A DNA stretch of 64,000 bases from Hawksworthiomyces lignivorus (Eukaryota > Ascomycota > Sordariomycetes > Ophiostomatales > Ophiostomataceae). The notes under the pieces are model-generated. The model had not been told where the DNA came from. It worked only from the letters and a program-made list of their open reading frames with translations, and searched no databases. A program made the translations under genes and the position numbers. The stretch lies in the NCBI GenBank assembly GCA_002917075.1, contig NTMA01000048.1, positions 228,119-292,118 on the forward strand, read 5' to 3'. Positions 11,556 through 22,481 of this stretch are shown one piece after another (the stretch's first letter is position 1; each line of letters starts with the position of its first letter).

Positions 11556-13751
11556 CTAAATTATGGAAAAATAGCAACCAAATAGTTTCATGGACAGGTC
11601 TCTGTCATCCACCCGCGCTTGTTTTGTGCGTTGCTCCTTGATCAATTCTCGCAAGAGTGCTGCAGCCCTCTTTGCATTTCTTGTGGCACCGGAGCTGAGG
11701 CGGAAGGGAGGAAGCGTATCCGCATCACCTCCTTCATTAAGCTGCTGCAACAAAACCGGCTTAGCCTCACCTAGGGCCTCCAGTTGTTCGATTGCCCAAG
11801 TAGCCTGCGTGGGATCTGTGCACTCGGAGCCAAAAAGAAACAACGGCCATAGCAAACTAGGATGAATTACCTTGCGCAAGGGACCCTGAACTTCTTCGCC
11901 GTATGCCCTCTGCATGTTCTGCCACACCTCAGCCAGTGCACGCCTGGCAAGTGCTGAGTGTGGCAAGTTCCACCAGCTGATGCGATGCAAATGCACAAAC
12001 AATATCCAAAAGCTTGCTAGGTAGACGCTGAATATCTCTTCAAGCCGCTTAGCTAAGTCTGGCGCCACAACCGCCCTAAGCTGGTCGGCCGCCAGCGAGA
12101 TGACGGTCGGCCGGTAATCCCACAGCTCGAAAAGCTCCAACTCGAGTTGCTTACAGGCTATAATGACTTCATACTCGTCGTCGCTTGTGAAGCGTTTTCT
12201 GTGGTGCTTATCATGTGCGCTAATTCGGCGGCAGTAAGACTGAGATGTGAGGTACCATTCAAGGGCTGGCTGGAGGATTGTGCGCAGCATGGCTTGCTTT
12301 ACCTGACCCATGGGAAGCGGAAGAGAGGCACGAATGTCAAAGGCATCAGAAGATTGATGAGAGTCACACCCTGGTGACCTATCGGAGATGGATGAGAGTT
12401 CCGAATCGTCTGCATCTCTTCCAGTTCCACTTTCACCTTCATGATCGAGAGACGATGTAATCTCAATTGGGAAGTGTGCGACAGCCTCTAGTGTTTTGGG
12501 AGATAACAAATTCTCACGACCCATATGTGCGGCTTTACTGTCGAGTGTGTTAAGCCACGAGAGCAGCTGTTGCGAGTAGCGACTCCAAGTTGAGTCACTG
12601 GTGATGATCTGCTCAGCTAGATGGCGAGGGAAGAGGCTGGAATGGGCATCCTGGTCCCTAATAACTTCAAACCATGATAAGAGAAAGATAGCTGCCAGCA
12701 GGTGCTCCCTCGTTTTAGGCCTCAACTCGGCATGTTTTAGCAGTTTGGCTTGTATCTCTTGGCAAGCTGCAGCATGTCGCTCAAGGATGCGTTGCATGCA
12801 GTCAAGCCTATTATGTGCCGGATCTTTGACTGTTTGATCATCGATCACGAGTAGCTCAATCAGACACAGCAAAGCACTCTTAACTGCACGGGACTGCTCG
12901 CTTAGCTTGCAAAGATAGTGTTGTAGGCGTCTCCAGCGTTCAAAGCCACCTATTAGGATAGCTGCAGGAGGTTGGATAATATTTTGAAATAGTTGAATGA
13001 GATCAGCGGCATCGTCCATTGCCCATGTATGGCTTGGGACTGAAGTTATGCTACCACGATTATCCGTCTCTTGTGTCTGTTCTATTAGATTCTCGACTGC
13101 TGGAGTGGTCTCTGGAAGTTGAAGAGAGGTAATCTCGTCAAGTTGCTGTTCTGTTCCCGCCAACGGCTCCAATGGTGTATCAACGTCTGGTATCACGCAC
13201 GAAAATTCGCCGGCCCATGATGTATCTAAATCTGGAAAGATGTCCACAAAATCAAACCGTCTAGATGGTGTCCAAGGCAGACTATTGTGTTGATTCGCAT
13301 TTGGTGTAGCGTAACCGCTTCGGGAATACAGCCAGAGTTCTGGGAGCGGCGCATCCGGTGCAAGTTGATTTCTCTGCCGACCGCGTCTTGTCAGCGAGTG
13401 GTCCGCATGATGTTCTCCCTGGTAAGCCTGATGCGCTGGTGGTTGAACTGATGATGGCGGCCCAGTGCCGGAGGCTGCCGCTGTCTCGTCGAGCTCGTCA
13501 TGGCTTGACCGCTGTCGCTGCCTCCGCCGCTGCGTGTAATTCGGAGGTTGATAATGGCATTCCAGCTGAAGTCTCCTGCAGTGCCCACATACAGGATGGA
13601 CCTCGTCGCATCGGACGCGTCTTTGCTTACAAGTCACGCATCCTAGTCGCGATCTTGGCCCCGATCGACCATGCCGGATGTGACCCGGCTCCGGAGGTGT
13701 CTGCTTTTTGCTGTTCGGCGTCGGCCTGGATTTTCGGCCGCTCTGCATCAT
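11556..13751 (-). CDS. Zn2Cys6 transcription factor of island A
   Basis: A single exon encodes 731 aa. The binuclear zinc cluster CVTCKQRRVRCDEVHPVCGHC, completed by six residues and a cysteine, sits near residues 38-65 with C-x2-C-x6-C-x6-C-x2-C-x6-C spacing. A basic stretch precedes it and a Gln/Ser-rich linker follows. The C-terminal ~450 residues look like the helical regulatory region of fungal-specific factors (activator of the Acr/UPC2-like type), but no finer family is clear. It sits between the dehydrogenase and the MFS porter, so it is the natural candidate for the local regulator, probably responding to the pathway substrate. Its promoter is shared with the divergent MFS gene. Nuclear location is expected. 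Confidence 0.9.
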   Translation of the reverse strand: MMQSGRKSRPTPNSKKQTPPEPGHIRHGRSGPRSRLGCVTCKQRRVRCDEVHPVCGHCRRLQLECHYQPPNYTQRRRQRQRSSHDELDETAAASGTGPPSSVQPPAHQAYQGEHHADHSLTRRGRQRNQLAPDAPLPELWLYSRSGYATPNANQHNSLPWTPSRRFDFVDIFPDLDTSWAGEFSCVIPDVDTPLEPLAGTEQQLDEITSLQLPETTPAVENLIEQTQETDNRGSITSVPSHTWAMDDAADLIQLFQNIIQPPAAILIGGFERWRRLQHYLCKLSEQSRAVKSALLCLIELLVIDDQTVKDPAHNRLDCMQRILERHAAACQEIQAKLLKHAELRPKTREHLLAAIFLLSWFEVIRDQDAHSSLFPRHLAEQIITSDSTWSRYSQQLLSWLNTLDSKAAHMGRENLLSPKTLEAVAHFPIEITSSLDHEGESGTGRDADDSELSSISDRSPGCDSHQSSDAFDIRASLPLPMGQVKQAMLRTILQPALEWYLTSQSYCRRISAHDKHHRKRFTSDDEYEVIIACKQLELELFELWDYRPTVISLAADQLRAVVAPDLAKRLEEIFSVYLASFWILFVHLHRISWWNLPHSALARRALAEVWQNMQRAYGEEVQGPLRKVIHPSLLWPLFLFGSECTDPTQATWAIEQLEALGEAKPVLLQQLNEGGDADTLPPFRLSSGATRNAKRAAALLRELIKEQRTKQARVDDRDLSMKLFGCYFSII

Positions 13752-14343
13752 GTAACGTGGATCGCTAATCGTAAATTGCTAGTACCGAGTGAAAATGGTG
13801 CGAAGCGAAGACGACTTTGACGACGAGCATCGGGAATCGCCAATTGATATGGCGCTTACAGACGTCTACTGGGAGCAGACCAATATGCGGGGAAACATGG
13901 TGGGCGATCTAAATATGGTAACGCTGGAAATAATTATGCGACGGTCGGGTGACTTCAGAAGTTGGCACTAGATTCTTGCACCAACTGACTGCCTATGCTT
14001 CATGGGGATGACTTGGAATGAGGGGCCCCATGGGGTAAAGGAACAAGCTCAACTAGGATTAAGGGGCGACACGCGAAGGAGAGGGGGCACAGCGAAATAA
14101 TCATGGGATTCAGGAGACGACTATCCGATATGCCCTTCAGTTTTTCTGTCAGTCTACCGATCGGGTAGGCAAACCAAGACAGAACTTCATATCTTGACAA
14201 GGGAATATATCCAGGTCTTTTGAGTGTTTGGAATCATGATAAGATCCTGAAAACACTCTGTATTTGTCACACCTTCTTTGTGGCTTTGCACACTTTGCTA
14301 ACGCATCCTTTTTTTTCTTTAATTTACTAAAGTTATTCTCAAT
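13752..14343. promoter_or_regulatory. Bidirectional promoter between Zn2Cys6 gene and MFS porter
   Basis: This is a 590-bp divergent spacer. An open frame of 60 codons at 13789-13971 has no domain and is rejected as a gene. A pyrimidine-rich tract (TTTTTTCTTT) at about 14310-14320 directly precedes the porter start, as is common in fungal promoters. Confidence 0.4.
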
Positions 14344-16024
14344 ATGGCAAATGTCGCAGTCAATCATCATGGGTCTGCCTTGCACAGCACGAAGAGGCAG
14401 TTCCGTGCTTATAATATCGCTGTGATTTTTGCTATGGCTTTTGGCTCCATCGCCATGGGCTACAGTGCTAGCATTATTGGCACAACTCTCGCCCAGCCAA
14501 CATTTGTGAGCTATTTCGAGCTCGCAACGCGCCCCAATGGCACATCTCTCATCTCTGCAATGAACGGACTCTTTCAGGCTGGAGCTTTCTTTGGTGCGCT
14601 GTGTATCTCCTGGGTGGCTGATGCATTCGGGCGCAAGATGAGCATTACTATTCCAGCACTACTCGTCATTATATCTGGTGCCCTTCTTGCTGGTTCTGTC
14701 CATATTGCCATGTTTCTTGTATTTCGCTTTGTTGCTGGCATGGGATCCTTTTGGCTACTCGGCTCTATCCCCGTGTGGATGACAGAGATCGTTCCACCTC
14801 GGAACCGTGGCCTTCTGGTTGATATACACTCAGCCGCACTGCTTTTTGGCTACGCCTGGGCTTCATGGATGGGTTTTGGGTTCTATCATTTGAACTCGAA
14901 GGATGCGTGGCGCGCTCCTCTGGCAATGCAGTGCCTTCCCGCTCTTATAGTGGTGTGCGCTATGCCATTTTTGCCCGAGTCACCGCGGTATCTTATCCAA
15001 AAGGGCCTCCACGAGGAGGCGCGGACGGTCTTGGCCAGGCTCCACGAGGCCAACGAAGCAGAAATCGAGTTGGCCCAGATTCAGGCTCAAATTAATCTTG
15101 ACAATTCTCTGCCGCATAGCTGGACTTCTTTGCTAACCAAGAAATCGTACCGAAAACGTGCTATTCTTGCCCTTGGTCTGGCTTGTGGTATTCAGTTCAC
15201 AGGTGTTCTTGTTATTAACAGTAGGTCCACCGTGCCAAATAAGAGTGACTCACAAGATTTCTAATATGTTACCATTAGATTACGGATCTATCATCTACGG
15301 CGGTCTAGGGTATGGAGAAGAAAAGCAGCTTTTATTTTCCGCCATCTTTAATACTCTAGGCTGGATTTGTGGCATCGCTGCAGTATTCATCATCGACTTG
15401 ATTCCCCGGCATCAGCTTATTTTCATTGGTGCTGTTTGCGTTACCACAACTCTCGTCGTCGAAGCAGCACTTGTCGCCAACTATCCCGTTGGTCCAGGTC
15501 AAAATGACAGCGCACTTAGGGCTGCGGTAGCTATGATTTTCTTATACATTGTGAGTATAATCTTTTTTTCATCATATATATACCCATATATTGTAGTTGA
15601 CCAACAATGTGAATTTTTTCAATAGGTATTCGCCGAGCTCTTGCTTGACGGAACACAATATGTTTACTTCGCCGAGCTCTTTCCGCAGCACCTGCGAGCC
15701 AAGGGTATGACTATTGGGATGGCGGCCATCTCTCTTATGAATGTTATGTGGTTGCAATCGGCTCCGACTGCATTTAAAAATATCTCATGGAAATTTTATC
15801 TTTGTTTCATCATTCCGGCTTATCTCTTCGCCATAGCGTGTCTGCTTTTCTATCCGAACACGAAAGGCCTCGCTTTGGAAGAGCTAGCCGCTATCTTTGG
15901 AGATGAAGTTAAAACAGATGTATTTCTAGCGGATGGTAATTCTGAGCCTATCAAGGCATCTCATATTGATAAGGAGTCAGAACTGACGGGCTCATCGCCC
16001 GAACACTTGGAGAACACGGCGTAA
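14344..16024 (+). CDS. MFS sugar-porter-family transporter of island A
   Basis: Exons 14344-15220, 15279-15550 and 15626-16024 give 515 aa with about 12 membrane segments. Family signatures are visible: GRK after the second helix (VADAFGRKMS), FRFVAGMGSFWLLGSIPVWM in place of the usual 'R.GxG' region, PESPRYLI before the central loop, and YFAELFPQHLRAKG with YPNTKGLALEEL near the end. It should be a plasma-membrane porter driven by protons, taking up a sugar-like or small organic substrate. Its place beside the Zn2Cys6 gene and upstream of the esterase suggests uptake of the compound degraded by island A. Similar sugar-porter proteins also carry quinate and lactose, so the substrate is open. 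Confidence 0.9.
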
Positions 16025-16419
16025 CGGAGAGGAGAATAATAGGCTCCAAGCGAGAGTAATAGTTCATAGTATAGGCGCAGAATTGTTGTGGCAAGAGTGC
16101 TACATGGTTATTCTAGGAGAAGATATCAATATTATCTCAAGACGCCATTCACAGGAACCTCTAGCGAATTGTAACCATTAGTCTTGATCTTCAGTAGTCC
16201 TGATACATTATCCAGAGCAGCTCTGTAGGAAGCGGACGGCGGACTTTCGGCAAATGGCTTTAAGTGTAATGGCGCTAGTGGTTTCTCCGCATAGCCCCAG
16301 CATATATATAGATATCACTCTTGGGCTTTAAAACCTCGCTTTCACTTTCTCCAATCTTTACTTCAGCGTTGATCCATTCAGAATTTTATCCTCCATAACA
16401 CCCGTCGAAAGTTCACACC
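16025..16419. promoter_or_regulatory. Promoter of the esterase gene
   Basis: A 395-bp space. TATATATA at 16303-16310 lies about 110 bp before the esterase start. GCGGACGGCGGACTTTCGG near 16231-16250 holds several CGG half-sites in direct orientation that a Zn2Cys6 factor could use. The start codon has a good context (CACCATGG). Confidence 0.4.
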
Positions 16420-17549
16420 ATGGCAGATCTAACCCTCATGATGACTGAGGGCTACACGAATCCTGAGTTGGCCAAAGTAAATCAAGTTCGAAGAAAAAAG
16501 GATAATTAATAGGCATTCAACTGATATATGAATTTCAGATTTTGGCGACCGGGGGCCCAGTTAGCTCGCTGGACGAGACAACAGATATCCACGCATTACG
16601 CGAGTCCTTGCGCCAGAGAAAATTGTCTCTGACTGCAGCCTCCGGCCCTTCTAATTCGTCAATTGTGGAAACGGACCACAAAGTAAAAACACGAGACGGC
16701 TCTGAAATTATCGTCCGCATTTATTATGGACCCAATAGCCAAGGTGGCCCAGTCATGGTCCTGCTCCATGGCGGTGGATGGGTTCTTGGCGGTCTGGACA
16801 ATGAGGCTTTGTTATGTCGGAAATGGTGCGAGGAGGTGAGCGGCGTCAGCATTAACGTAGATTACCGGCTTGCCCCGGAGTTCAAATTCCCTATTCCGCT
16901 ATTTGATTGCTACGATGCTGTGAAATGGGCAGCTGCAAATCCTGAGATTCATGGAGGTGATCTGGCGAAGGGTTTCATTGTTGCCGGGATTTCGGCAGGG
17001 GCAAATATGGCATGCGCCATATCCCACCTCGCCAGAGATGACAAAATATCTCCACAACTTAGTGGAGTATATCTCAGTATTCCCAGCTTGTTAGCACCCG
17101 AAGCGGTGCCTGCCAAGTGGAAAGACGAATACAAGAGCCGTGAGGAAAACAAAGACGCGCCAGTGTTAAATGCGGGTGCAATCGCATTATTCAGAAGTAA
17201 GTTATCTAGTCGCACGATAGTCTTATCAATGTTTTATTAACAATAATATATAGAACTCTACGAGGATGACCCGTTATCCCCTCTCATGTCACCAGCTGTA
17301 TGGCCTTCAGGCCATAAAGGTGTCCCACCTACATATCTCCAAGTAGCCGGCATGGATCCTCTAAGAGACGAAGGGCTCATCTATGAAAAGATGCTGAGAG
17401 AGGAGTCCGAAGTTAAGACAAAGTTGGATGTTTATCCGGGTCTTCCTCATGGATTTTGGTCATGGTGGCCTACAGCAGCATTCAGCAAAGAGCAACAGAA
17501 AGACTCAATAGTTGGCTTCAAGTGGCTCCTTGGACACAACACAAGTTAG
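16420..17549 (+). CDS. HSL-type alpha/beta hydrolase (esterase/lactonase)
   Basis: Exons 16420-16476, 16539-17196 and 17254-17549 encode 336 aa. The oxyanion-hole motif HGGGWVLGG and the nucleophile motif GISAGAN (GxSxG) place it in the hormone-sensitive-lipase/GDXG family. The acid is likely the aspartate in [10 protein letters not shown], and the histidine is in GLPHGFW. It has no signal peptide, so it acts inside the cell. HSL-type esterases accept short acyl esters and lactones. Pairing with a Baeyer-Villiger enzyme recalls the StcW/StcI and aflatoxin esterase steps, and bacterial acetophenone and cyclic-ketone pathways, where the ester made by the monooxygenase is hydrolysed next. The first exon is only 19 codons, but its context and the TATA element upstream support the start. 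Confidence 0.9.
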
Positions 17550-18054
17550 CAGCTATACTGTATTGAAATTCCTCTGCTACTAGAAAAAGACAAAAACCAC
17601 AAGCAGGTAGAAACCAGTCGTCAAAGTAAAATCTAGTACCACATGACAAATATTATCCTCGCATTCAAGAACGCGCAGCCTAACGGTAACCACCAAAAAT
17701 GCGACACGCGAAATTTTCGATACACGCGATACACGCGATGCACGCGATATGCACGATATGCACGATACACACGATACACGATACAATGTAGTGTCGTCTC
17801 TATGGATTGTACAGTGGTTTTTAACTCTGAGAGAACAGTCGCTCTGACAAATACAATGATTTCGCGATGTAGGTGTATTACGTTGATTGTTATCCTTCTA
17901 GAACGTCTTGGCATCCGAACACTCAAACCTGGACGATGAAGCGAGGTGCCAACCCTACCTGGCGCACTTTGTGCTACTCTTTATGTTGCTTGTATCAGCA
18001 CCGAGACCTCAAAGACCAACAACCGCTACAGTCCAACTTGTAAAGATTCCAGCT
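17550..18054. promoter_or_regulatory. Promoter region of the acyl-CoA synthetase, with a 9-mer array
   Basis: A 505-bp space holding a tandem array (17719-17787). An upstream in-frame ATG at 17908 would add 49 residues without family resemblance, so I start the gene at 18055. Confidence 0.4.
17719..17787. repeat. Tandem array of 9-mers, consensus GATNNACGC/GATNNNCAC
   Basis: Units read GATACACGC twice, GATGCACGC, GATATGCAC twice, GATACACAC, then two shorter remnants. The array lies about 270-335 bp before the acyl-CoA synthetase start. The same unit type occurs in the monooxygenase/dehydrogenase promoter at 9889-9912. It could be a chance minisatellite or a cluster of binding sites. Confidence 0.65.
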
Positions 18055-20114
18055 ATGGCATTACGAGAAGTGCCCGATGCCCCTACACAGCGGTTGTCCG
18101 TCATTAGAGGCCCATCACATCCACCCCTTTTGGAATGCACATTCAATGATATCTTGAAGGAACGATGCAGACATCAACCAGACAATATCGCGTTGTCGTC
18201 ACAACACCAGCAAAAATCCATCACCTACAGTGAACTCCAGCAACAGAGCGAGCAACTAGCGCAGGCATTATACAAACGTAACATCCGAAAAGGAGACAGG
18301 GTCGGCGTTCTTCTAGGGAATCGATACGAATATGCAATTGTCGGTGGGCCATACTGTAATCCACTGACGTAGCACGTTGCATACTAATAAGTGAAATAGA
18401 TTATGTTTGCGTGCTCGAAACTGGGCGCATATTTTACCCTCTTTAACTACGCCTATACAAGCTCTGAGCTGCTGAACGCTCTCCAAGCTACCACGCCGAA
18501 GATTCTATTTACAACGTATACAACATCTAGGTTCAACTACAAGGCGATTTTGGAGAGATTGCATAGTTGTGTCCCGGGCTTGGAATACATTGTAATACTG
18601 AGGGATTCAAGCCAACCACTAGAAGTCAATATGGTGTCGGCCGGATTTTCAAGCTACGAGAATCTCATGAAGCAGGGTTTGCTGCAACCAGAGGCTGACT
18701 TGGTAGCAATCGAAAAAGAGGTGAAAGATTCTGATATCCTCAATCTGCAATTCACGTCCGGCAGTACAGGACTTCCCAAAACGGCATCCCTGACACAGCA
18801 GGGGATGGTGAATAGTGGGAAATACATTGGCCTGCAGATGAAAATACAGCCTTCTGATGTCATCAACGTGCCAGTGCCGCTATTTCATGCATTTGGCCTT
18901 ATTATCGGTAAGAAATGTAAAACATGCATGCTGCATCGTCTATTCCGAAGTGAAGCAATTCTGAGTATGATAATAGGCTTTTGTGCTGCTGTGATGTATG
19001 GGGCGTCTATTGTTCTCCCTTCAGAGTACTTCGATGCAGGCGCAACATTGGAAGCGGTCGAACGGTATAAGTGTACCGGCCTATATGGCGTGACCACCAT
19101 GTTTGTAGACATGTTGAGCGATGCAAAATTCTCCACAACAGAACGGTCTTCTCTCCAGTAAGTGACTACGCTGCCATGATTCTTTACACAGAAGCTAAAC
19201 GGCACAATAGATTCGGCTTAATGGCTGGATCTGCCATGCCAAATGGACTTCTCACGCGAGTTATGAACAAGTTTCCCATTCCAGATATATATACGAACTG
19301 GGGCATGACAGAGCTTTCTTCTATTGCAACCATGACTACGGCAACGGATCCAGTTGATAAGAAGCTGAATTCAGCGGGAAAACTATTACCCAACTTCATT
19401 GGAAAGATCGTAGATCCTTTAACAGAGAAAGTATTGCCTTGGGGCCAGCGAGGCGAGATTGTCATCAGCGGCTTCGGCGTCATGCACTCCTATTATGGAG
19501 AGCCAGAATGGACACAGCGAGCCATCCGTCATCACCAACCTTGTATTATGGATGGACAAGATGTAAGTCGGGATGAGAAAGGAATTTCCAGAAGATGGAT
19601 GCATACGGGTGATGAAGGCTATCTTGACCAAGATGGCTATTTTGTTATCACGGGCCGCATCAAAGATCTCATCATTCGTGGAGGAGAGAACATCTCGCCC
19701 AACGAAATTGAAGCCCGTTTATTCAAACACCCTGCTATCAAGCAATGCTCCGTCTTCGGTGTGCCTAGCGAAAGGTATGGCGAAGAAGTTGCGGCGATTC
19801 TCGAGCTCGACTATGTGGCAACACAAGGAGCACGTCCTTCACATGCTGAGATCCAAAGGTGGGTGAGACAGGAACTCAGCAGATACAAGACGCCTGTCTA
19901 CATTTGGTGGCTCGGAGACGAGGCCGCGTCGGTTCCAGCTGAATGGCCTAAGACGGCGAACGGCAAGCTGAAAAAGGGTGATATTCGGAAGATTGGAGAA
20001 GGTAAGTCAAATACTAGAAGATATGCCGACTGAACAGAGGACTAATCAGAGTGGTCTGTAGAACTGCTCAAACGTAGTGCAGCATCACAGCCAGGTATCC
20101 GGCCATCACTGTGA
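18055..20114 (+). CDS. Acyl-CoA synthetase (AMP-dependent ligase)
   Basis: Exons 18055-18339, 18400-18907, 18977-19157, 19211-20001 and 20062-20114 give 605 aa. The adenylate-forming signature FTSGSTGLPK is at about 213-222. TNWGMTE (motif A5), MHTGDEGYLD (A7), GRIKDLIIRGGENI (A8) and PKTANGKLKKGDI with the catalytic lysine (A10) follow in order. The enzyme activates a carboxylic acid through an acyl-AMP to acyl-CoA. The first intron needs a weak donor (GTCGGT) but is the only choice that keeps frame and restores the family strand FACSKLGAYF. The C-terminus RPSL is not a convincing peroxisomal signal. In island A it would activate the acid released by the esterase so that the neighbouring thiolase can cleave it. 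Medium-chain or aryl acids are both possible. Confidence 0.9.
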
Positions 20115-20374
20115 GGCACATCTTTTGCAGAACACAGCAATTAGACCACGTTGAATTTTTTTTCTCAGTATCCAATAAATGAGACCATATATAGTGAAAT
20201 TTTATCTTCTTATTGAAGGACTGCTGAACCAGCATTGTGACGTACACGTTTATCGTAATTTTGTTTATCAGTGAGGAAGTCTTCATTTAGTCAATAATAA
20301 ATCCCATTAAACTCATATTCCTCTACAGACCATGAACTTTATCTCCAGCTAGGTGGCCTAACTTGGCATGATTT
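20115..20374. other. Convergent 3' spacer between synthetase and thiolase genes
   Basis: This 260-bp AT-rich space lies between the facing 3' ends of the acyl-CoA synthetase and thiolase genes. No gene is present; polyadenylation regions for both are expected here. Confidence 0.5.
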
Positions 20375-21743
20375 TTAAAGACGCACGCTATTTACCCTTT
20401 GTACAATCATGGCACTGCCACCTCCTCCTCCATTGCACAGCGCAACAACACCGTACTCGCCAACCGCCAGCTGATGGACTAGGGTCGTCAACAACCTCGA
20501 GCCAGAACTCCCCAATGCGTGGCCCAAGGCAATTGCTCCTCCCTGCATGTTGATTCTTGTCGCGCTGTCATCAAGTCCGAGGATCTGTTCTGTAACTTTG
20601 ACTACGACAGCAAACGCTTCATTCACCTCCCACAGCGCAATGTCCTCCTTATTGAGGCCAGCTCGCCCAAGCGCTAGAGAAATGGCCTTGGCTGGCGCGA
20701 TTGAATAGTCGATAGGATCAACGGCCGCATCCGCATACGCTACAATCCGAGAAAGCACACGGCTTCCCTGTCCATGCTTAGCCGCCAAATCTGCGGAGAC
20801 GAGCACAAGCGCGCTGGCACCGTCGTTCATCGTGCTTGAGTTGGCGGCGGTGACCGTTCCCCCACCGTCCTTGACAAAGGCTGGCCGAAGAGTAGGCACC
20901 TTGGCCTCATTTAGGTTCATGTATCCCTCGTCTTCTTGCACTATGACGACGTCTTCATCGCCGCCGCTCTGGCGCTGCTTGATGCCCACAGGTGCAATCT
21001 CCTCGTCGAACTTGTGCTCCGCCCATGCCTTCTGCGCTCGCTTGTAGCTACGGATTGCATATGCGTCCTGCGCCTCCCGGGTGATACCGAACTCTGCTGC
21101 GGAGTGCTCCGCGCAATTTCCCATGTGGAACTGTGAATATACATCCCACAGGCCGTCCTTGATCAGACCATCCTCCAGCTTCATGTCGCCAAAGGCTGGA
21201 TTTTGGGCCGCGCGCGACACGTAGTATGGCACCCGCGACATGCTTTCCATACCTCCCGCAATTTGTGCATCCGCCAGCCCCAACTGGATGTTCTGCGCAG
21301 CAAGCATGACCGCCTTGAGACCAGATGAACACACCTTATTGACCGTCACAGCCTCGATGGAGTTTGGCAGGCCTGCGAAGAGCATGGCTTGGCGGGCAGG
21401 CGCTTGCCCTTGACCCGCCTGGAGAACGTTTCCAACATAGATGTCGCGAATGGCTTCTATAGGAACAGATGTCTTGGACAGGGCTGCCTTTATGGCCGTT
21501 GCGCCAAGATGGGGCGCCGAGACTGATTTGAATGCGCCATTAAACTTTTCCTCGTTTCGTGTCAGATGCCAGCGGATAGCTAAAAATGCACCTCAATTTG
21601 AGACTGAGACGAACCTTTGCCGTTGGTGTTCTCGCGGCACTAATAATGTATACGTCCTGTGGACCCTTTTGCGTACTCGGGGACACTGGCAGATGTCCCT
21701 GAATCTGGCCAAGGCGGTTTCTGAGTTTTTCAGTCGTGGTCAT
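20375..21743 (-). CDS. Thiolase (acetyl-CoA C-acyltransferase)
   Basis: Exons 21615-21743 and 20375-21544 (minus strand) encode 432 aa. The nucleophilic cysteine lies at 115 in [35 protein letters not shown] and CNGGGGGSA supply the other active-site loops. Length and motifs fit an acetyl-CoA acetyltransferase or 3-ketoacyl-CoA thiolase. Housekeeping Erg10 is normally encoded elsewhere, and this copy sits among catabolic genes, so a pathway-specific role in cleaving a 3-oxoacyl-CoA (for example 3-oxoadipyl-CoA or a chain-shortened product) is likely. The N-terminus carries ~30 residues before the first strand ([10 protein letters not shown]), longer than cytosolic Erg10, and lacks a clear targeting signal. 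The final VRL is not a standard PTS1. It shares a promoter with the SDR gene. Confidence 0.92.
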
Positions 21744-21953
21744 CTTAGCTAAGCCAGTTGTTTAACAAAGCATGAGATAGCCAGAACAAAACCAGTGTCA
21801 AGATTCAATCTATTGTGGCCGTCACCAGAACTTCTGCGAGTCTTGAATCAATGCCCCCCTGTATGAGCATCGTCAGGGCTGCTGGGTCCCGAAGTCGGGT
21901 TGAGTGGGCGATCATTCGCATTCATCGGATGTCGAGTACAGCTTCAGCCGACG

Positions 21954-21990
21954 ATACCAAATACGCGACCAGTATACCAAATACGTGACC
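21954..21990. repeat. Direct repeat ATACCAAATACGYGACC, two copies
   Basis: Copies at 21954-21970 and 21974-21990 differ at one base (CGCG against CGTG) and are spaced by exactly 20 bp start to start. That is two helical turns, which favours protein binding on one face of the DNA. It lies about 210-250 bp before the thiolase start. Confidence 0.5.
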
Positions 21991-22335
21991 GATTTAGCTG
22001 AATTTCCTCTTGAGGGGTAGTCGTTAGAAGGCATATTCTAGGAAGCATTTTCTAGCGCCCTTTACCCAGAAACTAGATTGATACGATTGAATTTTAATGT
22101 CAGCTATTGCACTCCAAATATAAATTGTACTGCACACGCTCCTTGTCTGCGCTCAGCTCACTTCAAATTAGTATTTGTTACCACCTCTTTGAGTAGGGAT
22201 TAGATGGTTTGGTACATGATAATCCTTTAGTCTAGCACCTGCGAACTCAATGCTCGGAGTAATGCTTCGAAATCAGTAGGGGCAAATGAGTCGTAATGGA
22301 TGTTCTTTTCCGAAGCCCCCATAGTGGGTACACAA

Positions 22336-22352
22336 CGGCTCTTGAAGAGCCG
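22336..22352. promoter_or_regulatory. Perfect inverted repeat CGGCTCTT-G-AAGAGCCG (candidate operator)
   Basis: The 8-bp arms are perfectly complementary around a single G. They start and end in CGG/CCG, the half-site layout of Zn2Cys6 regulators. It lies about 130 bp before the SDR start. The Zn2Cys6 protein encoded at 11556-13751 is the obvious candidate ligand, by inference only. Confidence 0.5.
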
Positions 22353-22481
22353 ACTTAGTTGCATAAATTCACAAAATGTACCAGTAAAGCCGAGTGCATC
22401 AGCATCGAGACCTGGCATTGCTATTATCCCACAGACATATCTTGCTGCACATATATCTATGCTGAAATCTAGATAATCAAC

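Larger units (their letters stand above)
21744..22481. promoter_or_regulatory. Bidirectional thiolase/SDR promoter
   Basis: A 738-bp divergent spacer with a 20-bp-period direct repeat at 21954-21990 and a perfect 8-bp inverted repeat at 22336-22352. TATAAAT occurs at about 22119. An open frame on the minus strand (22227-22883) covers part of it but only shadows the SDR. Confidence 0.5.

Noticed and set aside
17719..17787. Short-period array as a CRISPR
   Set aside because: The 9-bp units have no spacers, no cas genes exist, and the genome is eukaryotic.
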